From Panicum virgatum (Eukaryota; Streptophyta; Magnoliopsida; Poales; Poaceae): 64,000 bases of DNA. Position 1 is the stretch's first letter, and the number at the start of each line of letters is the position of its first letter. Location: the NCBI RefSeq assembly GCF_016808335.1, contig NC_053141.1, positions 8,335,785-8,399,784 of the forward strand. The letters run 5' to 3'. The position numbers and the translations under genes were made by a program. Under the pieces are notes generated by a model. It worked only from the letters and a program-made list of their open reading frames with translations, was not told the origin of the DNA and did no database searches. This document shows positions 55,727 to 64,000 of the stretch, one piece after another.

Positions 55727-56620
55727 ATGGCTGAGGAAGGATGGACCCAGGGCGACTGCCAAGCTGCACCTGGTTTCCCCAGCCTCTTGATCAACGCCCT
55801 GGAAAGCCTTGGAGTCACGGAACGCCCAAGGTACTACAGCAGAGAGTACGAGCATCATGGCACTCTCCGCTGTAGGGTGATCCTAGTCGTCGCCAGAAGT
55901 GACCGCTACCCTGACATCCTGTCATGGCGAGTGACCGCTACAGGGTTTAGGCACCAGGACACCTATCCCCTAGCCGTCAGGAAAGCACTTCGTTACCTGT
56001 GCCGGATTTTCGAAAGACACCTCACCCCCACACCAATGAGGTTCTTTCCACCAGCCATCAGAACTCCAGTTTGGGAAGCTCGAATGAGAAGCCTGGAACG
56101 GCGCCGCCATGAAGAAGTCCTCCTGTACCAAGTAGCTACCTACCTAGCCTCCTTGGATCAGCTCTTTGACGAGCAAGCCAACTTGCTGAGGGAACAGACC
56201 CATCGAGCTGAGCAAGCAGAGCTCGCACTAAGATTGCAGCAGATCCGAGCAGTCCAAGCCGAGGCAAGAGCCGCAGCAGCGGTCAGCAGTGAAGCAGTTG
56301 CTCAAGAGAGCCTCAGGCAAGCCCGAGACCGGCGTATGCAAGAATGGGCTAGTAGTGGAACCCCAGTCCCGGCAATAGGAGAAGACCTTGTTCTGCTCGG
56401 GACGCCCGTCTTAGGATGGGGACCACTCGTTGGAAACCCACTAGCCCCCCCCCCCCCCCCCGAGAATCCTGGAGGGTCTACGGCCGCCGCCAGAGAAGCC
56501 CCGACACAACCCCGGGAAAACGGAGAACTGGAGGACGGCGAACCAGGACCACTCGTTTCCCCGGAGGACGTGAGTTCCTTTCCGAGGGAGGAACCCACTC
56601 AAGCCAATAAGTCTGCCTGA
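55727..56620 (+). CDS. Accessory ORF-b of the chromovirus
   Basis: ATG at 55727 directly follows TTTGTTTTCAG; 297 residues to TGA at 56618. The N-terminal domain parallels ORF-a (MAEEGWTQG.., YYSREYEHHGTLRC, TATGFRHQDTYPLAVRKAL, TPMRFFPP), so the two arose by duplication. A coiled coil follows (about 140-220, LFDEQANLLREQTHRAEQ, then Ala-rich helices). The tail is Pro/Gly/Glu-rich and lacks the GTQTE repeats of ORF-a. A run of 17 C (56445-56461) encodes the Pro tract and is prone to slippage. The reading frame is intact here. Function unknown. Confidence 0.75.
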   Translation: MAEEGWTQGDCQAAPGFPSLLINALESLGVTERPRYYSREYEHHGTLRCRVILVVARSDRYPDILSWRVTATGFRHQDTYPLAVRKALRYLCRIFERHLTPTPMRFFPPAIRTPVWEARMRSLERRRHEEVLLYQVATYLASLDQLFDEQANLLREQTHRAEQAELALRLQQIRAVQAEARAAAAVSSEAVAQESLRQARDRRMQEWASSGTPVPAIGEDLVLLGTPVLGWGPLVGNPLAPPPPPENPGGSTAAAREAPTQPRENGELEDGEPGPLVSPEDVSSFPREEPTQANKSA

Positions 56621-56896
56621 AACGCGAGCGCCCGTCAAGGGATGAAGCCGTGTGGTCCGAAGAAGATCTGTGCCCCCTTTTCTTTTGAAGTTGTGTACCC
56701 GAATGTGTAGTACGCGTTTGGCCTTGCCCTGTGCTGTACCCCCCCCCCCTTGCAGTAGTAAAGTTGTTGTGCTTGTTGCTTGGTTTGTTGTGTGCTTGTG
56801 TGCTTTTCGGCAGTAGAAAGATACTGCCTTTTCAAAAATACAAATTAAGCAACTTAAACATCACCTAATCTTAGTCCCAATCCACTCGATCTGCAG

Positions 56897-59455
56897 ATGG
56901 TTTCCCGGAGCATCACGAGGGCCTCCCGCGTCAGGGACCCTGCAGCCGCTGATGCAGGAGTACACCCCGACGGACAAAACCATCCTCAGGAAGAACAAGA
57001 AGTGAGTCAGGACAGAGGAGAAAATCTTGGTGCACAGCTGCCACCACCACCACCACCCTTCGTGGACCTGGCACAAGTAATCCATAACCAGACTCTCATA
57101 CTGGAGACACTAGCCAATGCTCTAGTGAACAGGCAGCCACGAGAGCAGACCTTTAATGACAAGCTGACAGCTTTTCTGAGGGCCAAGCCACCTACTTTTG
57201 CCGGATCTAGCAACCCCTTGGACACAGATGATTGGCTCCGCGTGATCCAGAGGAAGTTCGAGCCGTTTGGGTGCCAGGATCGATATAAAGTCCTCCTGGC
57301 AGCACATCAACTCACCGGGACTGCCTTAGCCTGGTGGGAGAATTACTGCGCTGCTGCCAGGGATGCCACCACCATTACCTGGAATGAATTCGTGAGGGAG
57401 TTCCGCCGTTATCACATCCCCTCGGCCACCATGAAGCGCAAGGCAGACGAGTTCCGCGCACTTCAGCAGGGAAGTATGTCGGTGGAAGAGTATACCCACC
57501 AATTTATAGAGCTGGCTCGCTATGCACCCGAAGAAGTGAACGACGACGAGAAAAAGCAGGATATGTTCAAAAAGGGACTAAACCCAAAACTCAGGACCCT
57601 GCTTACCCCTCAGATCTATCCTGACTTCAACACCTTGATGAACAAGGCAATCCTCACGGAGAGGGCCAAGATTGATGAAAGGAAGGATAACAAGCGCAAG
57701 TTCCTGGAGAGCAAGTCACGCCAACAGGATCGTTTCCAGAAGCCCAGAAGCTTCAGCTACAACACACCAAGGACCCAAGCCCCAATGCAGTACAGAACTC
57801 AGTCTCAAGTGACAGGACCACGGGCCCCTAACACCCAGCTTAGAAGCCAGAACACCATGAGAGCCCCTCAGAGTAATGCAAGCCAGGTCACCAACAACAA
57901 TAGCAATGTGAGGGCCTGCTTCAACTATCGGGAGACGGGTCATTTCATCGCCGACTGCCCTTATGCCAAGAACAAGCCAGCTACATCAGCTTTCTCCAAC
58001 ACAGTGAACGGACCTAAGCCAGTTCTGACCGGTGCCAACCGAGTGCCCCTCCGCGGCAACAGCAACAACAACAACAACCAGCAGAGGCAACCCCAGCAGT
58101 CTTTTGGACGAGCCCGCGTCAACCACATCGACGCACAGGAAGCTCAAGGAGCTCAGGGCGTTGTACTCGGTGAGTACCTAGTCAGCTCAACTCTTGCAAC
58201 AGTACTGTTTGATTCTGGAGCATCACACTCATTCATATCCTCAAGTTTTGTGGAGAAACATAAAATACCTACAGTACTACTAAAAACACCCCTATTAACC
58301 CGGACGCCCGGAGGAGACATCAGGTGTCAACTGGGTTGTCTACGGGTAAGGATCAATTTAAGTGGGGTAGAGTTTCTAGCAGATCTAGTAGTACTTAAGT
58401 CAGAAGGGATAGATGTGATCCTTGGAATGGATTGGCTGAGCAAACACAATGGCCTCATAGGTTGTACGGATAAGGTAGTACATCTAACAAACCCAGAGGG
58501 AGTCCGAGTGACCTGTCATACCTGGGAAAGCGGAGAAAACCCGATGGTATTCAGTATGGAAACCAAGACCTTGGAAGAAGTCCCTATAGTGAATGAGTAC
58601 CCCGATGTCTTTCCCGAAGAACTTCCCAGTATGCCACCAGATAGGGACGTAGAATTTGTCATTGATCTTGTTCCTGGAACTGCCCCCATAGCCAAGAGAC
58701 CTTATAGGATGGCAGCCTCTGAGTTGGCGGAGTTAAAGAAACAACTAGAGGAGTTACAGCGGATTGGCTTCATCAGGCCAAGTTCGTCACCTTGGGGAGC
58801 CCCAGTTCTATTCGTCAAGAAGAAGGACGGAAGTATGAGGCTATGTGTAGACTACCGGGCACTAAACGAAGTCACTATCAAAAACAAGTACCCCCTCCCT
58901 AGGATCGATGATCTTTTTGACCAGTTAAAAGGAGCTAGGTACTTTTCCAAGATTGACCTGAGGTCCAGTTATTTTCAGCTCAAGATCAGGGAGAGCGACA
59001 TCCCGAAAACAGCTTTTGTCACCCGGTATGGTCAGTTTGAATTTACAGTGATGTCTTTTGGACTGACAAATGCACCTGCCTATTTCATGAACCTCATGAA
59101 CAAAGTATTTATGGACGAGCTAGATAAGTTTGTCGTAGTCTTCATTGACAACATACTTATTTACTCGAAGAGTATTCAGGAGCACGAACAGCACCTGAGG
59201 GTAGTTTTGGAGAAACTGAGAGTGCATAGGCTATACTCCAAATTCAGCAAGTGTGAGTTCTGGCTGGAGAAAGTAGCTTTCCTTGGTCATATTTTGACCG
59301 CAGAAGGAGTGGCAATAGACCCCGAGAAGGTCGAAGCAGTATCCAACTGGCAGCAACCAACTAATGTCAGTGAGGTCAGAAGTTTTCTCGGACTAGCTGG
59401 GTATTATCGGAGATTCATTGAGGGATTTTCTAAGATAGCCCGGCCCATGACATAG
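56897..59455 (+). pseudogene. Chromovirus gag-protease-RT (ends at premature stop)
   Basis: ATG at 56897 directly follows GATCTGCAG. Gag (residues about 60-330) has [17 protein letters not shown] and [13 protein letters not shown]. The zinc knuckle reads [14 protein letters not shown], so the second Cys is Tyr. Protease follows with [12 protein letters not shown] (DSG site). RT has [13 protein letters not shown] and [18 protein letters not shown], and the catalytic box [11 protein letters not shown]. There the second Asp of the box is Asn (59150-59152), which should abolish polymerase activity. TAG at 59453-59455 ends the frame after ARPMT; RNase H follows in phase. Gag normally forms particles; pol copies the RNA. 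Confidence 0.9.
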
Positions 59456-60187
59456 CTGCTCAAGAAAGAAAAGAGGTTCAACTGGACGGAGTCGTGTGAA
59501 AGGAGCTTCCAGGAGTTGAAGCGAAAATTGACGACAGCCCCAGTGCTAACCCTGCCGGATATTCATCGGGATTTTGTCATCTATTGTGATGCGTCCCGAC
59601 AAGGATTGGGTTGTGTATTGATGCAAGATGGGAAAGTCGTTGCATATGCTTCCCGTCAGCTCAGGACCCATGAGCAAAACTACCCGACCCATGATTTAGA
59701 GCTTGCAGCCGTAGTGCACGCACTTAAAATTTGGAGGCATTATTTGATTGGAAATAAATGCGAAATCTTCACCGACCATAAAAGTCTGAAGTATATCTTC
59801 ACCCAGCCGGACTTGAACTTGAGACAGAGAAGGTGGCTGGAATTAGTCAAAGATTATAATTTGGAAATCCATTACCACCCGGGAAAAGCAAACGTAGTAG
59901 CTAATGCCCTAAGTCGGAAATCCTACGGGCCCAAGGATGACCATTTACAAGAGGAAATGGCACGATTAAATGTGCACATTGTCCCTCGAGGTTCCAGCCA
60001 AGTGCTGAACGTTCAATCCACTCTAGAAGAAAGAATCAGGAAAGCCCAAAAATCGGACAAGGGACTGATGGAAATCCGGAGGCAAACCGGAGAAAATAAG
60101 CACCAGACTTTCGAGTGGATAATAAGGGGACGTTGTGGCATAAAGACAGAATTTGTGTACCCCAGAAGGGAGACTTCAAACAGATAA
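59456..60187 (+). pseudogene. Chromovirus RNase H and linker
   Basis: In the same frame as RT beyond the TAG. Ty3-type RNase [36 protein letters not shown] and [11 protein letters not shown]. At the C-terminus VVANALSRK has Asn in place of the usual catalytic Asp. The linker runs to a one-base frameshift near 60112, after which integrase continues in another frame. The enzyme would remove RNA from the hybrid. Confidence 0.85.
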
Positions 60188-61557
60188 TCATGGACGAAGC
60201 CCATAACTCGGCCTACTCCATCCACCCAGGATCCACCAAAATGTATATGGACTTAAAACAGAAATATTGGTGGAATGGGATGAAGGCAGATATTGCACGA
60301 TTCGTCGCCCATTGCGATACTTGCCAGAGAATCAAAGCTGAACACCAGAAGCCGGCAGGATTGTTGCAACCCCTACCCATTCCGGTTTGGAAATGGGATG
60401 AAGTAGGAATGGATTTTGTAGTGGGCTTGCCCAGAACCCAGAAAGGACATGACTCCATATGGGTAATAGTGGATCGACTTACTAAATCAGCTCATTTCAT
60501 ACCCGTACGAACCAATTACGGCGGAGAGAAGCTAGCCAAGCTCTATGTGGAAAACATAGTGAAGTTGCATGGTGTGCCCAGCCGAATCGTTTCAGATAGA
60601 GGGACCCAGTTCACCTCAAGATTTTGGAAGAGTCTGCATAAAGCCATGGGCACCAAGCTAGACTTTAGTTCCGCTTATCATCCGCAGACGGATGGTCAGA
60701 CGGAAAGGGTGAATCAGATTATGGAAGATATGCTAAGAGCGTGTGTCCTCACTTATGGCAAGGATTGGGAACAAAGCTTACCTTATGCCGAGTTCTCATA
60801 CAACAACGGATACCAAGCAAGCTTGGGCATGTCACCGTTCGAAGCTCTTTACGGAAGAAAATGCAGAACCCCTCTGATATGGTCAGAAGTTGGAGAACGT
60901 GCCCTAGTCGGCCCCGCACTCATCAAGGAAGCAGAGGAAAGAGTCGCCGAGATTCGAGAAAAGCTAAAAGCAGCCCAGTCCCGACAGAAGAGCTATGCGG
61001 ACAAGAAAAGACGGGAAATAAGTTTCAACCCAGGAGATTTCGTGTATCTCAAGGTATCACCCATTCGAGGAACCCGAAGATTTCAGGTACAAGGAAAATT
61101 GGCTCCTCGGTATATTGGACCATACCGAGTTCTGAAGAAAGTTGGAGCAGTAGCATACCGTCTGGAGCTACCTGAAGAAATGTCGGATATACACCCAGTA
61201 TTCCATGTCTCGCAGTTGAGAAGGTGTTTGAGGATGCCCGAAGTGGAGCATGTGCCGGTTGAAACAATAGATTTGCAGCCAGACCTGCGATATCAGGAAA
61301 TACCGGTCAAGATTCTAGACACCGTCACTAGGAGGATGAGAAACTCCGAAGTACGAATTTGCAGAGTTCAGTGGAGCAGACACGGGGTAAAAGAAGCTAC
61401 GTGGGAACGCGAAGATGCTCTGAAGAAGGAATTTCCCCACCTATTTAGGAATCAGTCGAATCTCGAGGACGAGATTCATTTTAAGTGGGGTAGGTTTGTA
61501 ACATCCCGAAAATTTACTAAAATAAATCATGCGCTAAAAATTTTGTTTCGTCGCTGA
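60115..61557 (+). pseudogene. Chromovirus integrase with chromodomain-like end
   Basis: Integrase zinc region H-H-C-C: HNSAYSIHPGSTKMY.. HCDTCQRIK. Core: GMDFVVGLP, VSDRGTQFTSRFW and AYHPQTDGQTERVNQ, with the D, D, E residues present. A GPY/F module (LAPRYIGPYRVLK) follows, then HVSQLRRCL. The chromodomain-like end reads PVKILDTVTRRMRNSEV and VQWSRHGVKEATWERED, expected to steer insertion into heterochromatin. Coding ends where the frame enters the 3' LTR (61497). The frame is open throughout, but it is cut off from RNase H by the frameshift near 60112. Confidence 0.85.
61478..61496 (+). other. Chromovirus polypurine tract
   Basis: TTTTAAGTGGGGTAGGT directly before the 3' LTR TGTAACATC; purine-rich and in the position of the plus-strand primer. 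Confidence 0.7.
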
Positions 61558-64000
61558 GCTCGATCCCCTTCTTGAATCATCTCCCGCCTGATTTCCTGAT
61601 ACCCCGAGGAACCGAGCCGACATCCAAATCTCCCGCTGTCCCATCCCTGTTTTTCCCCCGACCCGCGCATCGCGCTCACGCGCGCCCGGGCGCCACGCGT
61701 GGCCGACCGCGGCCGCGATCGGCGCCGACGCGCTCGCCCCTCTCTCTTCCTCTCTCTATTTCTCTCTCCCCTCCTTTTTCTTTTCTTTTTCCCATTTTCT
61801 TTTTCCCTTTTCTTTTCCCCTCTCCTTCCCTCTCCCTCTCTCTCCTTCCTTTCTTCTCTGCCGCGCGCGCCTGGCCCGCGCCCTCCCCCTCGCCCTCTGC
61901 TCCACCCGACCATGCCCCCAACTGAGCACGCTTTCCTCCTCGGACCGTGCGCACGCCCGCCCCCGGGACCCCGCTCTCGCGCGCGCTCCCCGACCGCGCT
62001 CGCGCGCACCAGCTCAGCGCCGCTCCCTACCCCGCTCGACCCCGCTCCCGGCCGCTGCCCCGCGCACGCGCGCGCGCCGCTGCTGCCCCCCCCCCCCCTC
62101 CGCTCGCACTGCCGCTGCGCGCACACACGCGCGCCCGCCTAAGTCGAGCCACGCCGCCGCCCGTGCGTGCTCACACCATCACCTCCCTGTTCCCACGCGT
62201 TGCAAGGCAGCCCCGCGACCCGAGCCGTGCGCGCGCCCACGCCACATAGCGGCGCCGACCGAACCACGCCGCCGGTCCCGCTCACCGTACTCACCCACAG
62301 CACCGGCGACCTCCGCACAGCGCCGCCTGCGACGGTTGATGCCTGCGCCGAGGCGTCGCATCACCTCGTCGCCCGCACGCAAGCGCGCCCCGCCGTTGAC
62401 GCGCCGCCAGTGCTGCACAGCGCCCGTGTCGCCGCTCGCCGGCGCGCCTCCCCCTCCACCGACCTAGCTCGCCTATAAAAGGCACCCCCAGCGTTGCTCA
62501 CCACCATCTCCACCGTCCCCTAGCTTCTCCCTAAAGCTTCCAGCAACGCCGCCATCCCCATTGTCACCAAAGCTCCGCCCAACGCCGTGGGGAGCCATCC
62601 CTGAGCCATCCCTAACCAAGGTGAGCGGGCTAAACAGATTCCCGGAGCCCCGTGATGTTTTTCCCCTCCCTATTGCTCGCCGCCACGCCTCTGGGACGCC
62701 GGCCCGGGGTCTCCGCCGCCCGTTGGCCAACGGCCTCCGTGGCCAGGTCACCCTGGACCGCCCCTGGCCGAGTTGCGGCTGGGAATCGGTCCCCGGTGCC
62801 GCCCGGCTCCTTTTCCCCCTTCCTAAGGCCGCCGCCGAGCTCCAGGGCCGCCGGCCCAAGGCCGCCGGCGCCTTGAGCACCCCTCCCCTGTTTCCCAGCG
62901 CAAGGAGGAAGAAGGCAGGGCAATTTTGCCCAAAGGCCCCTGGCCTTCTTTCCTTTTTCCTAAGAGTCCTCCCACCTTTTGTACCATTTGCAAAGGAAAC
63001 CCTGCCCTTTACCATATTTCAAAATAAATCCCTTCCACATATAAACATAATTCTAATTATGCCCTTAACCCTTCCCAAAATAGTCCAGATATTTCTAGAA
63101 ATTACAACCAGGTCCCTACGTCCTCAAGAATAATTACAACTAAGCCCCGACCCCCTTGTCCGGCAACAAACCTTTACTAAACCTATCATTTCATGTACCA
63201 AACAACTTCGGATCTACCTAAAATTTTACCACGCCTCTCTTAACTCAGTTTTGGCCATACTATTCAGAAACCATTCAAAAATAATACTCTATACTCTATA
63301 TGTCATGTGTCCCCGTTTCGAGCTCGACGACAAATCTTTATTTTCTGTGTTTTGATTGTGTGCTTGTTTGTGTGCGCTGAAGACCACGGAGTGAACGAAG
63401 AAGAACCCGTTGACGAGCAGTGCTGTGAGCAGGAGAACGAGGACCCGTTCCGCGACCCCGAGCCCGAAGGACAAGACCTCCCCGAAGGCTACGAAGACGG
63501 CAAGTTCAATCCCATCCTTTGATGCATGTTTCTGTCCTAGTTTTTATAAACACAACCCAATGGCCTATTTTATAAAATTGCATATGTTTTGCTTGCATGA
63601 AAACACGGTTGGATAGCCACCCCTTGTTTTGTGATGACCATTCCTTGACCACCTAGATTAATGTCTGATTTTGCTTGGACGTTAATCGATATTAGAACGC
63701 TTATGACTTTATTCATAATACTATTTTATAAAGAAAATGTGTGAGTGTGGGATGGGATAAATGTGGTGTTTTTTAAAGAAAGTGAGGACGGGATGGACGG
63801 CATTTCTGTGTGAATTGCCGATTGGAGTGCTTATGCATGTGTGGCAGGGCAAAGAAGGGAGATATCCATCTTGTCGTGTCTAAGGACCGAGTTGGTGTGT
63901 CATCTCACCTAACTCCACTATCGTGCAAACCACTCGACCGTTGAATGGGCAACGGCATAGCATAAATCCCACTAGTTGGTGTGGTAGCCATCAGGAGAGC
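61497..64000 (+). repeat. Chromovirus 3' LTR, cut by window edge
   Basis: Nearly identical to 51129 onward. The first about 2.5 kb of an expected about 3.4 kb is present, including the TATA box (62474), the donor-like site near 62621 and part 1 of the acidic mini-ORF (ending 63499). Small differences include a GGCGCGCC insertion near 62439. The far target duplication lies outside the window. Confidence 0.9.

Larger units (their letters stand above)
51129..64000 (+). mobile_element. Chromovirus (Tekay/Del-like) Ty3/gypsy element, cut by window end
   Basis: Order is 5' LTR (51129-54513), Met-type PBS (54516-54527), two accessory ORFs (54655-55575 and 55727-56620), gag-protease-RT (56897-59455), RNase H, integrase with a chromodomain-like C-terminus (to about 61505), polypurine tract, then the 3' LTR from 61497 to beyond the window. 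The long LTR (about 3.4 kb), the initiator-Met PBS and the chromodomain-like end fit the Tekay/Del chromoviruses. The two LTRs differ at few positions over the 2.5 kb visible, so insertion looks recent. Yet pol has a TAG, a frameshift and two catalytic Asp-to-Asn changes. Confidence 0.9.

Noticed and set aside
1..64000. tRNA, rRNA or organelle-derived sequence
   Set aside because: No cloverleaf-like sequence with A and B boxes and no ribosomal core motif was noticed; only primer-binding sites complementary to tRNA ends were seen.

Overview
This is nuclear DNA of a flowering plant, almost certainly a grass (Poaceae). The evidence is nested LTR retrotransposons of the Tat and chromovirus lineages, Tourist and Stowaway MITEs, a plant L1-type LINE and a CC-NBS-LRR (NLR) gene remnant. 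Host coding content is very low: the only recognisable host gene is one broken NLR, plus a 5' fragment of a second copy. Everything else is mobile DNA or unassigned intergenic sequence.

Layout. Positions 407-21534 and 31625-36099 are two copies of one tandem duplication unit. Each holds a Tourist MITE, a solo LTR (TSD TAAGG, clean in copy A) and the upstream region and 5' end of an NLR gene. In copy A a 14.8 kb Tat-lineage Ty3/gypsy element (Tat-1, 2486-17289, gag-pol on the minus strand) sits inside that solo LTR. Copy B keeps the empty site. The copy-A NLR (21392-30780) keeps its coiled coil, P-loop exon and last LRR exons, but its middle is replaced by a MULE-like element, a repeat fragment and a LINE (about 26261-29755). 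The copy-B NLR has lost its ATG and ends after about 140 bp. Next comes Tat-2 (36352-49329, TSD ACCGA), which has gag and protease but no RT, RNase H or integrase. A second solo LTR is nested in it (39688-41817). After an unassigned interval, a chromovirus (Tekay/Del-like by its chromodomain end, long LTR and Met PBS) starts at 51129 on the plus strand and runs off the right edge inside its second LTR.

The most interesting content is accessory coding inside the retrotransposons. (1) Tat-1 and Tat-2 both carry, antisense to gag-pol, a serine-rich acidic ORF and a multi-exon plant-mobile-domain gene with matching intron positions. (2) The chromovirus has two paralogous accessory ORFs between its primer-binding site and gag. 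Each has an N-terminal alpha-beta-beta-beta-alpha pattern resembling a dsRNA-binding domain, followed by a coiled coil. All three plus-strand ORFs start directly after a CAG splice-acceptor-like site. (3) The chromovirus LTR and the unrelated-looking solo LTR in Tat-2 share a split acidic mini-ORF with a phase-1 GC-AG intron.

Limits: domain and lineage assignments come from reading translations by eye. No database search, alignment program or dating was run. Nearly every retroelement ORF here carries at least one stop, frameshift or catalytic substitution, so the copies look inactive.
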